From Crocodylus rhombifer (Eukaryota; Chordata; Crocodylia; Crocodylidae), in assembly GCA_038503035.1 (NCBI GenBank), contig JAVSML010024326.1:62001-126000 (forward strand): DNA of 64,000 nucleotides, given 5' to 3'. How positions within the stretch are numbered: the stretch's first letter is position 1; each line of letters starts with the position of its first letter. The notes beneath the pieces were generated by a model. The model did not search any database and was not told where the DNA came from. It saw only the letters and a program-made list of their open reading frames with translations. The translations under genes were made by a program, and so were the position numbers. Below are positions 13,407-26,089 of this stretch, one piece after another.

Positions 13407-13984
13407 AAGGATAATGCTTAAAAAAAATAAAAGAAGTTCTTACCACTTTAAAGATCAGCTACATAAAGAAACACAGAAAGCTCATCAAGTAAGAGCAATG
13501 ACCACTTACCTACCACATCCTGATTTGTTTATGTTTAATTGGTTGTGTTTTGGGAAGGAACATGAAAGTGACCAATTAACATGATTGTGTTGTGGTTAAA
13601 ACAGAGAGAGAGAGAAAAACTTTGAAGGAATATTCCCTGTGATGGAATAAAGGAACCACAGAGATCACATTATTCTCACTTGGATTTGATTTTTCTTTAA
13701 ATCAGCACTGTTCAGAAGGCAGCATTCCTATTTAGTCTCATGTTTCAATCTGGTTTATCCATGGGCTTATCCATAGTCATTTTATGGCATAGGTTGTGTG
13801 GGCTGTAAAAAGAGATGAACCTACAACTGTGGTTTCTACATCAGATCACTGTCTTCTGAATATAGGTATTCTTTCTGATTTTCCATAGAAACCTGACCTG
13901 TGTACAGTGTGGGTAGTTTCATATTTGTTTTGTCTTGATGACTTCTGTTTATGAATTGCTTAGTTTACAAATGAAAAGACACTT

Positions 13985-15545
13985 ATAGTTTCATAGTTTC
14001 TAGGATCGGAAGGGACCTGAGTATATCATCTAGTACAACCCCCTGCCATGGCAGGAAAGATTACTGGGGTCAAATGACCCCAGCAAGGTATTCTTCTAAC
14101 CTCCTCTTAAAGACCCCCAGGGTAGGAGCCAGCACCACTTCTCTTGGAAGTTGGTTCCAGATCCTAGCCGCCCTGACCGTGAAGTAGCAGCTCCTGATAT
14201 CTAGCCTAAATCTACCCTCTGCCAGCTTGTGACCGTTATTCCTGGTCACTCCTGGCAGTGCTTGGGGGAACAAGGACTTTCCCAGTGCCTGCTGATCCCT
14301 TCTGACTAGTTTGTAACAGACCACTAGATCCCCCCTCAGCCGTCTCTTGTGGAGGCTGACAGGTTCAGGTCCCCTAGCCTCTCCTCGTAGGGCCTGCCCT
14401 GCTGCCCGTTGATCATGCGAGTGGCCCTCCTCTGGACCCTCTCCATGCTGTCCACATCCCTCTTGAAGTGCGGCACCCAGAACTGAATGCAGTACTCCAG
14501 CTGCGGCCTGACAAGTGCTGCATAGAGGGGGAGGATCACCTCCTTGGACCTGCTTGAGATGCATCTGTGGATGCGTGACAAGGTACGGTTGGCCTTCCTG
14601 ACTGCATCCCCACACTGCCGGCCCATGTTCATCTTGGAGTCAATGATGACTCCAAGATCCTTTTTTGCCTCTGTACTGACAAGAAGGGAGTTCCATAACC
14701 TGTAGGTATGGTGCCGGTTGTTCTTCCCCAAGTGCATCACTTTGCACTTGTCAGTGTTGAATCCCATCCTGTTCTCATCCGCCCACCCTTGTAACCTGTC
14801 TAGGTCTGATTGTAGCCTATTCCTCCCTTCTGGCATACCCACATCCCCCCACATCTTAGTGTCATCAGCAAATTTGAACAGGGTGCTTTTTACCCCCTCG
14901 TCCAAGTCACTGATGAAGATGTTGAACAGTGCGGGCCCGAGGACCGAGTCCTGGGGGACCCCACTGCCCACATCCCTCCAGGCTGAAAATGACCCATCCA
15001 CCACCACTCTCTGGGTGCGGCCCTCCAGCCAGTTGGCGACCCAATTGACTGTGTGGGTGTTGACACCACAGTCCCCCAGTTTCTTAATGAGAACGGGGTG
15101 AGAGACAGTGTCGAAGGCCTTCTGAAAGTCCAGCAAGACTATGTCCACTGCTACCCCTGCATCTAATGATTTTGTGATCTGATCATAGAAGGCCACCAGG
15201 TTGGTCTGACAGGACCTGCCACTGATGAACCCATGTTGGTTGCCCCTAAGCATGAAATCCCCTGCTGGCCCCTCATGGATGTGTGCCAGCATAATTTTCT
15301 CAAACAGCTTGCCTAGGATTGAAGTAAGACTAACTGGCCTATAGGTTCCTGGGTCCTCCTTCTTACCCTTTTTGAAGATGGGAACCACACTGGCCATCTT
15401 CCTGGCCTCTGGCACCACACCAGAGTACCACAAGTGCTCGTAAAGACATGCCAGGGGTCCTGCAATGACCTCAGCCAATTCCTTTAGTACTCTAGGGTGG
15501 AGATCGTCTGGACTGGCTGACTTGAATACATCCAGTCCGTCCACT
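13985..15545 (-). pseudogene. CR1 LINE, 5'-truncated, ORF2 reverse transcriptase and 3' UTR (antisense)
   Basis: On the - strand a single open frame of 402 codons runs from 15544 to 14336. It begins inside the reverse transcriptase with LHPRVLKELA, VVPIFKKGKK and YRPVSLTSILGKLFEKI, continues with DFQKAFDTVSHPVLIKKL and GVPQDSVLGPALFNIFI, and holds the catalytic FADDTK. Near 14370 the reading shifts by one frame and continues to 14070 (ARIWNQLPREVV), the C-terminal CR1 region. The 3' tail follows and ends with the catagttt repeat at 13985. The endonuclease and ORF1 are absent because of 5' truncation. One visible frameshift and an otherwise clean RT make it one of the younger copies here. Confidence 0.9.
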
Positions 15546-16210
15546 TACTCTTCCTCTTTTGGAAGAGTTAGGAATCTTAATTCTTTACTAATTAATATTG
15601 CAAACTCAAACTTGCATTTGAAAAGTGAACATTTTTCTGTTTTCAAGTAGAATAGGCATCACAGACCCATCAGTTACTCTCTGAGTGACAGTTGTTTGTT
15701 ACCAGTATAAGTAGGGCAGAAAAGAATCCAGCTTCCTCTTCATGGCTGTATTTACTTTGCTATAATGATGTGACTATAATGTTAGCTTTGTGTCAGTAAA
15801 GTGTCTCAAAAATATTTTTCAAGGAGTATGGTGTCATTTTAAGCTTGTGACTCTTCTAATCATAACAGCCAATTAACACTCCATGCTCATTTATGCAGAA
15901 CTGATGTTCTTCCATTCCCGTGTCTTTCAATAAAATTCTATAATAGGGATATATTCTGATGGCTCCAAACTCCAAGATACGTTAAGTAGAATAGTGTAAC
16001 AAATCCTAAGCATAACACAGATTTCACTATGCCACACAACATGGCTTTTCAGATGTTCCAGGAAACAGCTGGATTAAAATTTTGTCTGCTCTGAAAGTAT
16101 TTATAACTAGCATTGAGCTGAAGGAGAATCTTAATGATACAGGGCCTCTGACAAGTTGTTAAGCAATCCTTATTCCATCCATCCACTAGAAGTCAATTGC
16201 ATACACATAG
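15546..16210 (+). other. Intron without recognisable features
   Basis: No family similarity or inverted repeat seen. Confidence 0.55.
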
Positions 16211-16217
16211 TCTAAAC

Positions 16218-16985
16218 CAGGGATAGGCAAAATACAGCCCATGGGGCATATCTGGCCCACCAATTTATCATATCTGGCCTGCAAGCCACCACTGGGATCC
16301 TGAGGAAAGAGGTTTGTGCCCCATGTTGCTCCACTCTGCTACAGCTAGCCAGACCAGACTGCGTAGCCCACAGATTCCTCCCTACTTGGCTTCCTGTTTG
16401 CACTGCAGCTGCATAGTCCTGGCACTGTGGCTGCTGGCAGCTGGGCCTGTGTTGGATAAGGAGCAATGCATAATACCGAGTAGCTGTCCTGCCCACCACA
16501 ATGAGCCACAGCTGTTGCACTGCCATTAGGAAGTGAGTCTGTGCTGGCTGTGGGGAGGTGAGGACTTGGCCGAGAGCAGCTGCCCCTGACCTTCCTGGTG
16601 CAGTGTGGCGGCAGCAGTGGGCAGGCAGGCAGGACAGCTACTCAGCATGCTGCATTGTGCCCCATCCTGTGCAGGGCCAGCTGATGGTGACCACAATACA
16701 ACGAGTACACAGCACCAACAGGAGGCTGGGTGAGGCGGGTGGATGAAGTGGGATAAAGGAATTTGCACACTGCAATGCCTGGCAGAGTTTGTACACTGCA
16801 AGGCCTGGCCTGGCTGTGGCAGAATGGAGAGGTGCAGGGTGCAACCCTCCCTCCTTGGGCTTCCAGTGGCAGCCAGTGGGCCTGATAGAATTAGTTGGCA
16901 CCTTCTCCAGCTGTACTCCCTGGCCCTCAAGAGCTCACCATAACTCATTAAGTGGCCCTCCAACCCAAATAATTGGCCAACCCTG
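16218..16985. mobile_element. hAT non-autonomous element with foldback core
   Basis: Starts cagggataggcaaaatac and ends aattggccaaccctg, the end types of a sauropsid hAT MITE. The candidate 8-bp duplication (gtctaaac / ctctagat) matches at only 5 of 8 positions. The core is inverted: gagtagctgtcctgcc (about 16478) pairs with ggcaggacagctactc (about 16628). The open frames here are composition artefacts. Confidence 0.65.
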
Positions 16986-17189
16986 CTCTAGATAGTATAT
17001 CTAGGAAGCCAGGGCTTTCCAGTTTCCTACATGCTGAATGAAGGAAGACCAGGAATGATGTATACTGCCAAACATTTTGCAAAATATTTTATTACAGAAT
17101 TTTCTCTTTTTGGTATGAGAGCTGCAATGGGAAATAATAAAATGCAGTTCTTTCATGAGATAGGAGGGGGACCCTGCTGAAAATCTAAA

Positions 17190-17600
17190 TCAGGGGTGTC
17201 AAAGTTAAATAGTCAGTGGGCTATAATCCTTGCTTTGCAGGTATCTGCAGGCCACATGCATTCTGGCTGTGGTCGACTACCCACAGAACTGCTAGGGCTA
17301 CCAGAGGTCCAAATCTTCTCAAGGCCCTGGAAACTGTGCTGAGAACCCATGCCATTGTTGCCAGTTCCTACTTTGTGGGGAGGTGTCGGCATGGCCAGCA
17401 GCCAGGGGGGTTACCACAAATTCATGCTGCTCATGCCTCACTCACGCTGCTGCAGAGAAAGGTGTTGTTGCAGTCCCTACCAGAGCTGCTTCTGCTGCCA
17501 TTCATCCCCATTGCTGACCACCACCAATTTCTGTGGCCACTGAAAATGGGGCACAGTAGATTTAGCAGCAGCTGCAGCAGACACCATGCCAGCACACCTG
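17190..17600. mobile_element. Probable hAT-derived repeat (one end visible)
   Basis: Begins caggggtgtcaaagttaaa, a common hAT MITE start, followed by the gggccacatgcat type. A matching inverted end was not found. Confidence 0.35.
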
Positions 17601-17609
17601 CTTTATATA

Positions 17610-18770
17610 ATTTGACTTGGAATCTTCTTTAACTGAAACACAAAACAGAAATCTATCAACATTCTGAACCAGCAAAAACATTCCATTTTAGTGGATCCAG
17701 GTTTCAGTGATGAGAAGCAACAAATCCTTTCCAAGTCCCCTCCTTAAAACTGCTTTTCCATGAAGTCTTCTAAAAAAATAAAAACCTGAACAATGATTTG
17801 TATGCGGGTATATTGCAACCACTGCAGCTTGCTGACCTTGTCTCATTGTTGCCATGTATCCATCTTCCTGTACTTAGATTATAAACTGTGTGGGCATGAA
17901 CTGTAAATAACAGTTCAGTGTAGCAATGCCTGAGCTAACTTAGGCATCCAAAGCAGTCTAGATGAATGGCATAGGGCACAGGTAATCTAGCCCACTGAGA
18001 AACAGGGTAAACTATTCTGTGCTGAGCTCTATGCTGCTCTAATGAGATCACTTCCAGCTGAGGAAGTTTAAAACTTGCATATCTTACTACTACATTGAAG
18101 AATAGACAGATACATGAAGATGCACAGAAGAAAAATTGGAAAATTTAAGCCATATACAGAAATACAGATTTTATAAAATTAAAGTCTTAGGTAAGTTGTA
18201 ATGTCATTATAGTAAAATGCATTCTACATACAGCACCTGCCCCCACCACGTTATAGCATCCAAGCAATTCAGTCCTTAATGTATTCATCTGCACAACAAC
18301 CATGTCAGGTGTGGAAGCATTATTATCCCCATTCCTACAGATAGGAGCTGAGGCATCAGAGACTGTACAGGCCAAATCCTATTTCATCTTCATGTGCCTA
18401 AGTGGTACTAATGTAGCCACTTGCAATTTTCAGCACTTACATGCAGTCGAGATTGCATGAAGCCACACTCACACTACACTTCCCTTCTGAGCATGCTTAG
18501 TGCCATATAGCTGCTAAGGAGAATAGAATTACTTGGACATGTGCATAATGCCATATAGATTCCAAAATTTTAGTTGCAGAAATACCTGGGGGGAGGGGGC
18601 AGAAGGAAGGAAGGAAGGCCCTTTTGCCTTGTAGTCCATTAGCTTTGGCATTTGACCAAGGAGTGGAGGTCCAACTTGGAGGCTTTCTTACCCCATGGGA
18701 GTTTGAACCCATGTCTTTATGCTTCCACGAGGACACAGAGTATGCATTGCACAGGGCACTCTCCACCTTT
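17610..18770 (+). other. Intron, little recognisable
   Basis: Only a ggaa tetranucleotide run (about 18606-18620) and a SINE-like tRNA-derived scrap near 18690-18770 are seen. Confidence 0.4.
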
Positions 18771-18774
18771 TCTC

Positions 18775-19225
18775 TTAAGAAGTGGCTGGCAACCTTTTCA
18801 AGACATGGGCCACTACCACTGCTTCTCCCAGCCTCCTGCTCCTCAGCTGGGCCTTAAGCGCATTTCCAACCAGTGGGGAGCTGCTTAGGGGATGAGCAGC
18901 TGAAATCCCCTAAGCAGCTAGAATGTAGTTTCAGCATTGCAGGAGGAGAATAGGAGGGAGAACTGGGGAGAGGGAAGAGAGAAGTGACAGCAGCAAGGGC
19001 ATAGCTTCTAGCTGTCCAGCCCCCAAGCAGCTCCCTGCCAATTGGAAGCTGAAATGATGAAGTAGACAGGGAGAGGCTAGGAGGCAGCAGGGAGAAGCAT
19101 TGGTAGCAAGAGCTGGAGAAATTGAAAATTGCCTGGCCCCAGCACAGCTCATGCAGTGTAGCCCTGGCACAGATGTGGCTGCAAGCATAGGAAAAGCCTT
19201 GTGGCTCTGTGGGCCAGATTCAGTG
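18775..19225. mobile_element. Probable hAT-derived foldback repeat
   Basis: Begins gtggctggcaaccttttca and ends near ctgtgggccagattcagt, resembling hAT MITE ends. A perfect 15-bp inverted repeat (agctgcttaggggat at 18879-18893, reverse complement at 18905-18919) lies inside. Target duplication not identified. Confidence 0.45.
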
Positions 19226-19279
19226 GCTTCACAAGCTGTATTTTGTCAATGGGATATATGTTGCTGACTCCTTCTTAAA

Positions 19280-22230
19280 TACTTCCCCCCTGTACCAAGT
19301 GGGGAAGATATGTGAGACTAGGACAAGAAGACACTCAGATGGAGGCTATCTTAGCTCTCAAGGGCCAACTGAGGGAAGAGAATGGAAGCTGTACCTCTTT
19401 TTAAAAGGGGAAACCAACCTAGGACAGACACGTTCTTGGCATCAGTTTTACCATCAAGAATCAGCTTACCAGTTACAGAGATTCCTGTGGGCATTGATCA
19501 ACATCTTATACCCTCCATGTTAAGCTCAGCAAGTACCAGTACACCACTGCCATCAGTGTACATGATGGTGTCAGAGAACAATTCTACTCAAACCTGGACC
19601 ATATTCTGATGAATACTCACAAGAAGGACAAGGTCATTCTCCTCAGTGACTTCAATGCCAATCATGGATGACCTGGAATTCTGGAGTGGCATCATTGAGA
19701 AGGAAGGAGTAGGGAAAGCCAATTCCAATGTCATCTTTCTCCTTAGCAAATGTGTAGAGCACAATCTCTTCATCATGAACACCATCTTTAGACAGAGTGA
19801 CAAATGCAAGACTAGCAGGAGACACCTTCAGTCTAAGCACTGGAACCTCCTGAACTATGTTAAAGCCCATGATCAAATAGATATCTATATCACATGAGCC
19901 ATATGGGGAACATAGGACTTTTGGACAGATCCATTATGGACATCCAAGTTGCTCTGAAACACCAAAAAACAACCAAAAACATTGTGAAGGCTTCTCAAAA
20001 GCAAATTCCTTCAAAACCCAGGGGTCTGTAAGGATCTCTAACAGTATCTACATGAACAGCTCTCTGCCCTGTCCACAAATGAAGGCAACACTGAAGAACT
20101 CTGGAAGGCATTTCAAACTGTCATTCACATGGCCTGTGCTAAATCCATTGGCTATACTATCTATCAGCACCAAGACTGGTTTGGTTAGAATGACACTAGG
20201 ATTTAAGCCCTCCTTGACGGGAAGAGAAGGGCTTATTCTGCTTGGGAAGATTACACCTCACCTCAGCAGAAGAAGGAGGTGTATCAACTTCTCAAAGCCA
20301 AAGCTCAAAGCAGGATCCAGGAAATCAAAAATCAGTGGTGGCAAGATAAAGACAAGCAGATTCAACGCCATGCTGACAAACATGACATGTGCAGTCTTTT
20401 ACATGCAGTGAAAACCATCTATGGCCCAACTTTTCAGTCCTACTTTTCTGCAATTCCAGGATGGCTTAATGCTCCACAAAGACAATGAATTATCCAAACT
20501 AGATGAAAAACACTTTTAGGAATTCCTGAACTGTTGTGTTTATGATGGATACCACCACTGAGTCCATCCCCCAACACCCTGAGAGGGGGATCCCTCACCA
20601 ATCCTCCTATCCTAGAAGAAGTCTAGCATGCCATCAGTGAAATCAAGAACAAAAAGTTTACTAGACCGGATGGCATATCTGCTGAAATTTACAGGACTGG
20701 CAATGAGGAACTGGTACTGAGAATTCATGAATTTTATTATGAATTTTTAGAATTTTATGCTTCTAATTTGGAACAACTAAGAGAACCCTGGGGACCTGGG
20801 AAGTGCCAACACCATGACTATTTTCAAGAAAAGAGGTAAATCTGTGTGTGGGAACTACTGACATATCACCTTCCTTTCCACAGCAGGGAAAATCTTTGCC
20901 TGCATCCTCCTGAACCATCTTCTACCTCTTGCCAAAAATGTTCTCAGTGTGGTTTCAGATCATCCCATGGGGCTATTGACATAATCTTTGTTAACTGGCA
21001 GGTCCAAGAAAAGTGTTGGGAATAACACCAGGACCTACATATGGCTTTCATTGACCTTACTAAGGCTTTTGATTCCATCAATTGTGAAGCCTAGTGGAAA
21101 GTACGGGCCAGATTTGGAGATCCTTAAACGTATATCAAGTCCTGAGGCTTCAGATGATTTTAACCATTCTCTGTAAAGGATAGGAGATGGATCCATTTGT
21201 CATCAGAACTGAGGTCAAGCAAGGATGCCCCAGCTCTATTCTCCATCTTTCTGACAGTCATCCTGGTTCTTATCAAGGGCTGTCTGCCTTCTGGAACTGA
21301 TGTTGAGTACCAGATGGATGGAGGGCATTACAGTATGGGTCATTTTTGCTTGAAGACCAAAGTGTTCAAAATAACCATCCTTGACTTTCAATACTCTGAC
21401 AGTTCTTCCCTCCTTGTGCTTACTTTGAGACCACACTGCACCTCTTTCCAGAAACCTACCAAACTGTAGGCCTCCCTCTCAACAAACGGAAGACTAAAGT
21501 TTTCTATCAGTCTACTCCAGGCCATTAACGTGACCCCCCCAAAAAAATTACCATGAGGTTCGGGAAATGTACCCTTACTTTTCCCCTACCTCAGTAGCCA
21601 CCTTTCTCAGAGTGAACATTGATAAGGAGATCTTCAATATGTCTTTATTCATCATGATCTCCAGAAAGACACCACAATCCAGGTCTACAATGACGTCATC
21701 ATCCCCACTCTCCTCTACAGATGTGACACATGGGTGACTCATCATTATCTCAAGAGCCTAGGAAAGTATCACCAGTGATGCCTCCAACAATCCTACACGT
21801 CAAATGGGAAGATTGCTGTAAAAACAGCAACATCCTTCCTCAAGCCAACGTTACCAGCTTTTTGTCAATGATACTCAAGTATCAACTTTGCTAGACTGGA
21901 CATTGTATGCAGATGTCTGACTCTCAACTCCCAAACAAGTGCTCTATTCCAAGCTTAATAGTGGCCTGAGGTCTCACAGTAGCCAGAGGAAAAGCCACAC
22001 AATAAAAGCATACCTCAAGAAAATGAATACCAGTATGAAGAGCGGGAAGGAGCTGGCTGCTAACCAGCTCCAATGGTGCCACAATCTTAAACAAGCAGCA
22101 GTTTGTTTTGAGGTTAAATGTCTTGCCCTCGAAGCAGATAAGAGAGAGTGAAGGGAAAAAAAGGGGAGGAATCCCAGACCAGTCTGTCATGAAAAGACCT
22201 GCAACTTTCATGGGAAGATCTGTGGCTCAA
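19280..22230 (+). pseudogene. Degenerate non-LTR retrotransposon (endonuclease plus RT) of a clade other than CR1
   Basis: Fragments in changing + strand frames follow the order of an APE-type LINE. Near 19590-19670 HILMNTHKKDKVILLSDFNA is the endonuclease DFN motif. At 19730-19880 NTIFRQSDKCKTSRRHLQ and SKHWNLLNYV match the endonuclease end. At 20270-20420 VYQLLKAKAQSRIQEIKNQW and HAVKTIYGP form the linker. At 20640-20700 a piece resembling SGKAPGxDxIPAEIY is visible as MPSVKSRTKSLLDRMAYLL-type wreckage, and at 21040 FIDLTKAFDSIN is the RT finger/palm. The C-terminal part ends near 22160. Stops and shifts are frequent, so this is old. The family resembles RTE/R4-like LINEs whose proteins are often misnamed craniofacial development protein 2; the clade is not certain. 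Confidence 0.7.
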
Positions 22231-22434
22231 AGATTGGATTCTTAAGTACCTCAAGACCTATAAATGTGTCATGAATAGTAGATACTATTCTTGAATTGAG
22301 GGATTGCTGCCACCACCAACCCAACACAAGAAAGGGTCCTGTGTTCTAGCTTGGCACAAGCTTTGCCCCTTCAAAAGAGGGGTCAGAGACTGCCCTACAA
22401 AATACTTGTGCTGTGCTTAGGTGGTTTGAGAAGT

Positions 22435-22535
22435 TTGCTGGGAAGCAGGAGATACAGGATCAAAATCCAGTCTGATGGAGGGAGCACAGAATCTAGGTCT
22501 TCCACTCTCTAGACAAGTGTTCTAACCAATGGGCA
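22435..22535 (+). repeat. tRNA-derived SINE-like fragment
   Basis: gggaagcaggagatacagg, ggatcaaaatccagtctg (B-box-like) and cactctctagacaagtgttc with taaccaatggg match the body of a tRNA-derived SINE. Confidence 0.45.
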
Positions 22536-22539
22536 TATC

Positions 22540-25500
22540 TAGGATTTTGAAAGGCGGGGGATGCAGATGGTTCCATGGATCATCACATACAAAACAACAC
22601 ATATTTTTCTCCTCTTAAAGAGAATCTAGAAGATTATGAATATGCTGAAGTTTAATATTTAAGTAAAACCAACTTTATTTGAATGTGCACTAATTTGCTA
22701 CACAATATATCAAGTTTAAAAACCAACAAACGAGACAAAAATAGTCAAAATATGTTGTTTTATTAGTCCTCTAGTCATTATACTTAAATGTGCATCTCAT
22801 CTTCACATTCATAAAACTAAGTTTAGTGTTCATGAGCACCTTGACTGTGCCTCCAACATATCACCTGTTAGTCATTTCCAAACCTGAGTTAATGTTCATC
22901 TGAGTTAATATTTATTACCACACCTGAAATAGGGTTTTTTTGCTAGAACTAAAACAGCCTCTATAGGGCTATGAAATAGAAGAAAGATACCAGGAATGGC
23001 TAACAGGCAGCAAAATCTGTAAAAGACAACGTATTTTGATGTTTAGAAAATCAAGACCATTAAAAAAGAGAGAGGGCCATTAACACTTGTGGAGTGAAGA
23101 GAGATTAGTAGGACTCAGGTAGGTCATAATGATCCATGAAGTCAGTTAACACCCTTTGTACTTCCTGAATAGAAATTCTGGTGCCTCTTCTAGGCAATTG
23201 GTCTTAAAGTTCGGGTGGAGCAGGAATTAAAGTGGGGTTCAGCAGCATGACTGCACCTCCCTGCATCTGACTCCATCCTAACCAATAAGTTGTTGGGCAA
23301 TAATATAGGAAATTCCCTTTCCAATAACTTCTGGCTGTCAGCATGAAGAGTGAACCTATTCTGTTATGGGCCAAAACAGGATACAGAGGCAAAGCATTTT
23401 ATTTAATTCTTCAGCAGAGGTTTGTAAATCCAGTCCCTTTGGTTGCAGAATAAAACTTTTCTGTGATACCAACTTTCATCCTGAGGAGATGCTTATGAAA
23501 TACACTACATACTACTGCAAATTTCTATTTTTTCCTAGCAATTACAGAATTTAGAGGCAGAATCCCCTCTTGTTTCTACAGTGCATTATTTTTAATATAT
23601 ATATATTTTAATGATTTTATCACCTTGCTTAGAGTCTGCTGTAATTTCATTGTTTTCTTAATTTGTGTGTCTAAAAAAAGCAGGCAGGGAAAGTCCCTAG
23701 GGATGCAACAGAGAGGAATATTTGTGAAATAAAATAGTTAAAAGATGAAATGCTACCATGTATGGTGTGCAAATTCAACCTATGAAGGCTGTTTCATTAG
23801 AGTCATTACCTATGGGTACAAGCCAGGGATATTTTTCTATATTGCTGTTTTTCATGTGCAAACCATTATTCATAGAGAAGGTCACCTCAGCTGAGAGAGA
23901 AAGAGGCAATTTCTGTAGCAGTCCACATATTAAAATCTAGTTATATCTTATTCTGTCTTGTGGAAACAGGATATCTATGTATGATGGCTCATTGAATGGA
24001 AAAAAGGGGTTTTATAACCTCACATTTTTGTTATAATTGTCCAGTACAATAACAGAAAAAGTACTCAGGTCCTTAATTTCTCTTGATTTACATTGCCTAA
24101 GTCAGGAGTAAGTTCACTAAGGATACAGAACTAAAACCTATATAAAACATTACCCCAGTGAAAAGAGTTGCTCATGGATTGTTGCTTCATACTAGTGTCC
24201 TGAATATGTAGCAGTTTAAGATACCCATTCTAACTTATGTGGGGACAGGATGAGCTACAACTACCCCTAACTCCAAGAGTGAGAAAGAGGGAAAAAAAAC
24301 TGTGATTGCACTCATCCTGTCTGTACAAAAATGGGCCATCATTCCATACTGGACCTTAGCAACAGACCACTAATATTCTGGGATTCATCTAAACATTATT
24401 TCTACACTTCAGGAAGCTGTGTCACACAAAGATGCTACAGGGCAGCTATATGGCCATACAAAATATGAAATAATGAAGGCAAGGATTCCTTAGGCTACAG
24501 TTACTAAGAAACACCTGGCTGTATCATCAGAACAAGAAGATAAGTCTGATTAGATAGGGAATACTGCTACTTAGCTCAGGAAAAAATTACTACAAGTTCT
24601 TCCAAGAGAATAAGCGTCATTAAACAGCTTCAACTAAACATCATCAGGTGACAAATGGAAAATGGTGGATGATGCCACTGGTGATCTTTGAAGGCAAAGG
24701 ATAAATAGAAACAATAAAGGAATTGAGGGACTACCTTTAAATATCAAAGGAGTGTCTCAGAAAAGAGCAGGGAATGCTGAACACTCTCCAGTCTGTTGTG
24801 CATGGAGCAGCTGGAAGGTGCACAACTTAAATTATTCAGATTATTTAATTCATTTGGGAAAACTCAAAGCTTTCATAAAAATTTGAAGGATTTATTTCAT
24901 TTGAAATCACTTTGAATTTCAGCAGAGTACTGAAGCTTTCCAAGCCCAGACACTTATAAAAAAATTGAAAGCGGAATTAGGTAAACTCAGTATGTTAAGT
25001 GCAGTTCCGTTTATAAAATTAATTGCCTATGCAATTGTTAAGTTCTGGCCAAAGAAAAGTCATTGAGCTGCAGTTCAAGTTGTAAATCTCTATTACCAAA
25101 GGGGAACAGAATGAAGGCATTCAGGGGCTATTGGAAGTTTTTCAAAAATCACTCCTATTGGCCTGGAAATTCAAATGTAGGGCTGCAAGTTGTGCATTTA
25201 GAAAATGCTGTTGCATCCCCAATGGCCCAATAGTTTAGCCTATGCCATGACAGTCTTCAAGCTATTTTGTATTAGCTTTTCTGGTGCAGAGAGACCCCAA
25301 AATAGCCTTATGGAATTTACCTTGCCAAAGCAAAGCTATTCTCTCTTCCTCCCACAAAAGTCCCTTTGCAGGGACTATTACAGAGAATGAATGACAAGCT
25401 GTTCAAAAGGAAGAACATAGCTTGGCAATCCTGTGCCTTAAGCTATTCAACATGTGCCACAAAGGAGCTTTGGAAACAAGGGACCTGTTCTAACCAATGT

Positions 25501-25838
25501 GGGAGCTGCATGTCCAAGGTGAAGAAGACTAAGATGAAACTGAGACTCACCTTTTCCATTGTACCCTTTGCTAGTCTCTACCAATGTAAGGTAACTTCCA
25601 TCTAGAGAGGATAAACTGCTGTAGGGAGGTAGAATTCATACCCGAGTTCATGCCACAAGATTGAATCCAGTGTTGAAAAGATTTCTGTCTGGTCTTTTGA
25701 ACTTTCTGTATGAGAGTTTGCTTTAAAAACATAACACTGGCAGGAATACCTGGATCACTGAGTCCAGTCTTCACCTATTGCAGACACTGGATCATTTAAT
25801 CCCTTCCACAAACTGATCAAGTTTCATCTTAAAAGTAG
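22540..25838 (+). other. Intron without recognisable features
   Basis: Over 3 kb of AT-rich sequence with no exon of the SLC6 family, no repeat family recognised and only a short TA run near 23595. Confidence 0.5.
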
Positions 25839-25839
25839 T

Positions 25840-26089
25840 TACCACATTTACTCAATTCAAAGATGAGGCATTTTCCCCACGTTGAACATGGAGTGGGGGC
25901 GGCGGCAAGACACCTTATCTTGAAATCTAGTACAAGGTGATTGGCTGCGGAGGGGGAGGGGGATCACCTACTGTGGCTCTCGCTCCAACCCTGAGTCAGG
26001 GTCNNNNNNNNNNTTCCATGTATAACATCTAATTATTATGGGGGGGTCATCTTAAATTCAGGTCATCTTGAATTTGGTTAAATATGGTA
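25840..26089. mobile_element. Short TIR element flanked by TA, with an assembly gap inside
   Basis: The left end ccacatttactcaattcaaa and the reverse complement of the right end (ccatatttaaccaaattcaa) match at about 20 of 25 positions, and both are flanked by TA. The core is GC-rich. A 10-N gap occupies 26004-26013. A TA target suggests a Tc1/mariner-like or similar superfamily. Confidence 0.6.
26004..26013. other. Assembly gap (10 N)
   Basis: Ten N inside the TA-flanked TIR element; real length unknown. Confidence 0.99.
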
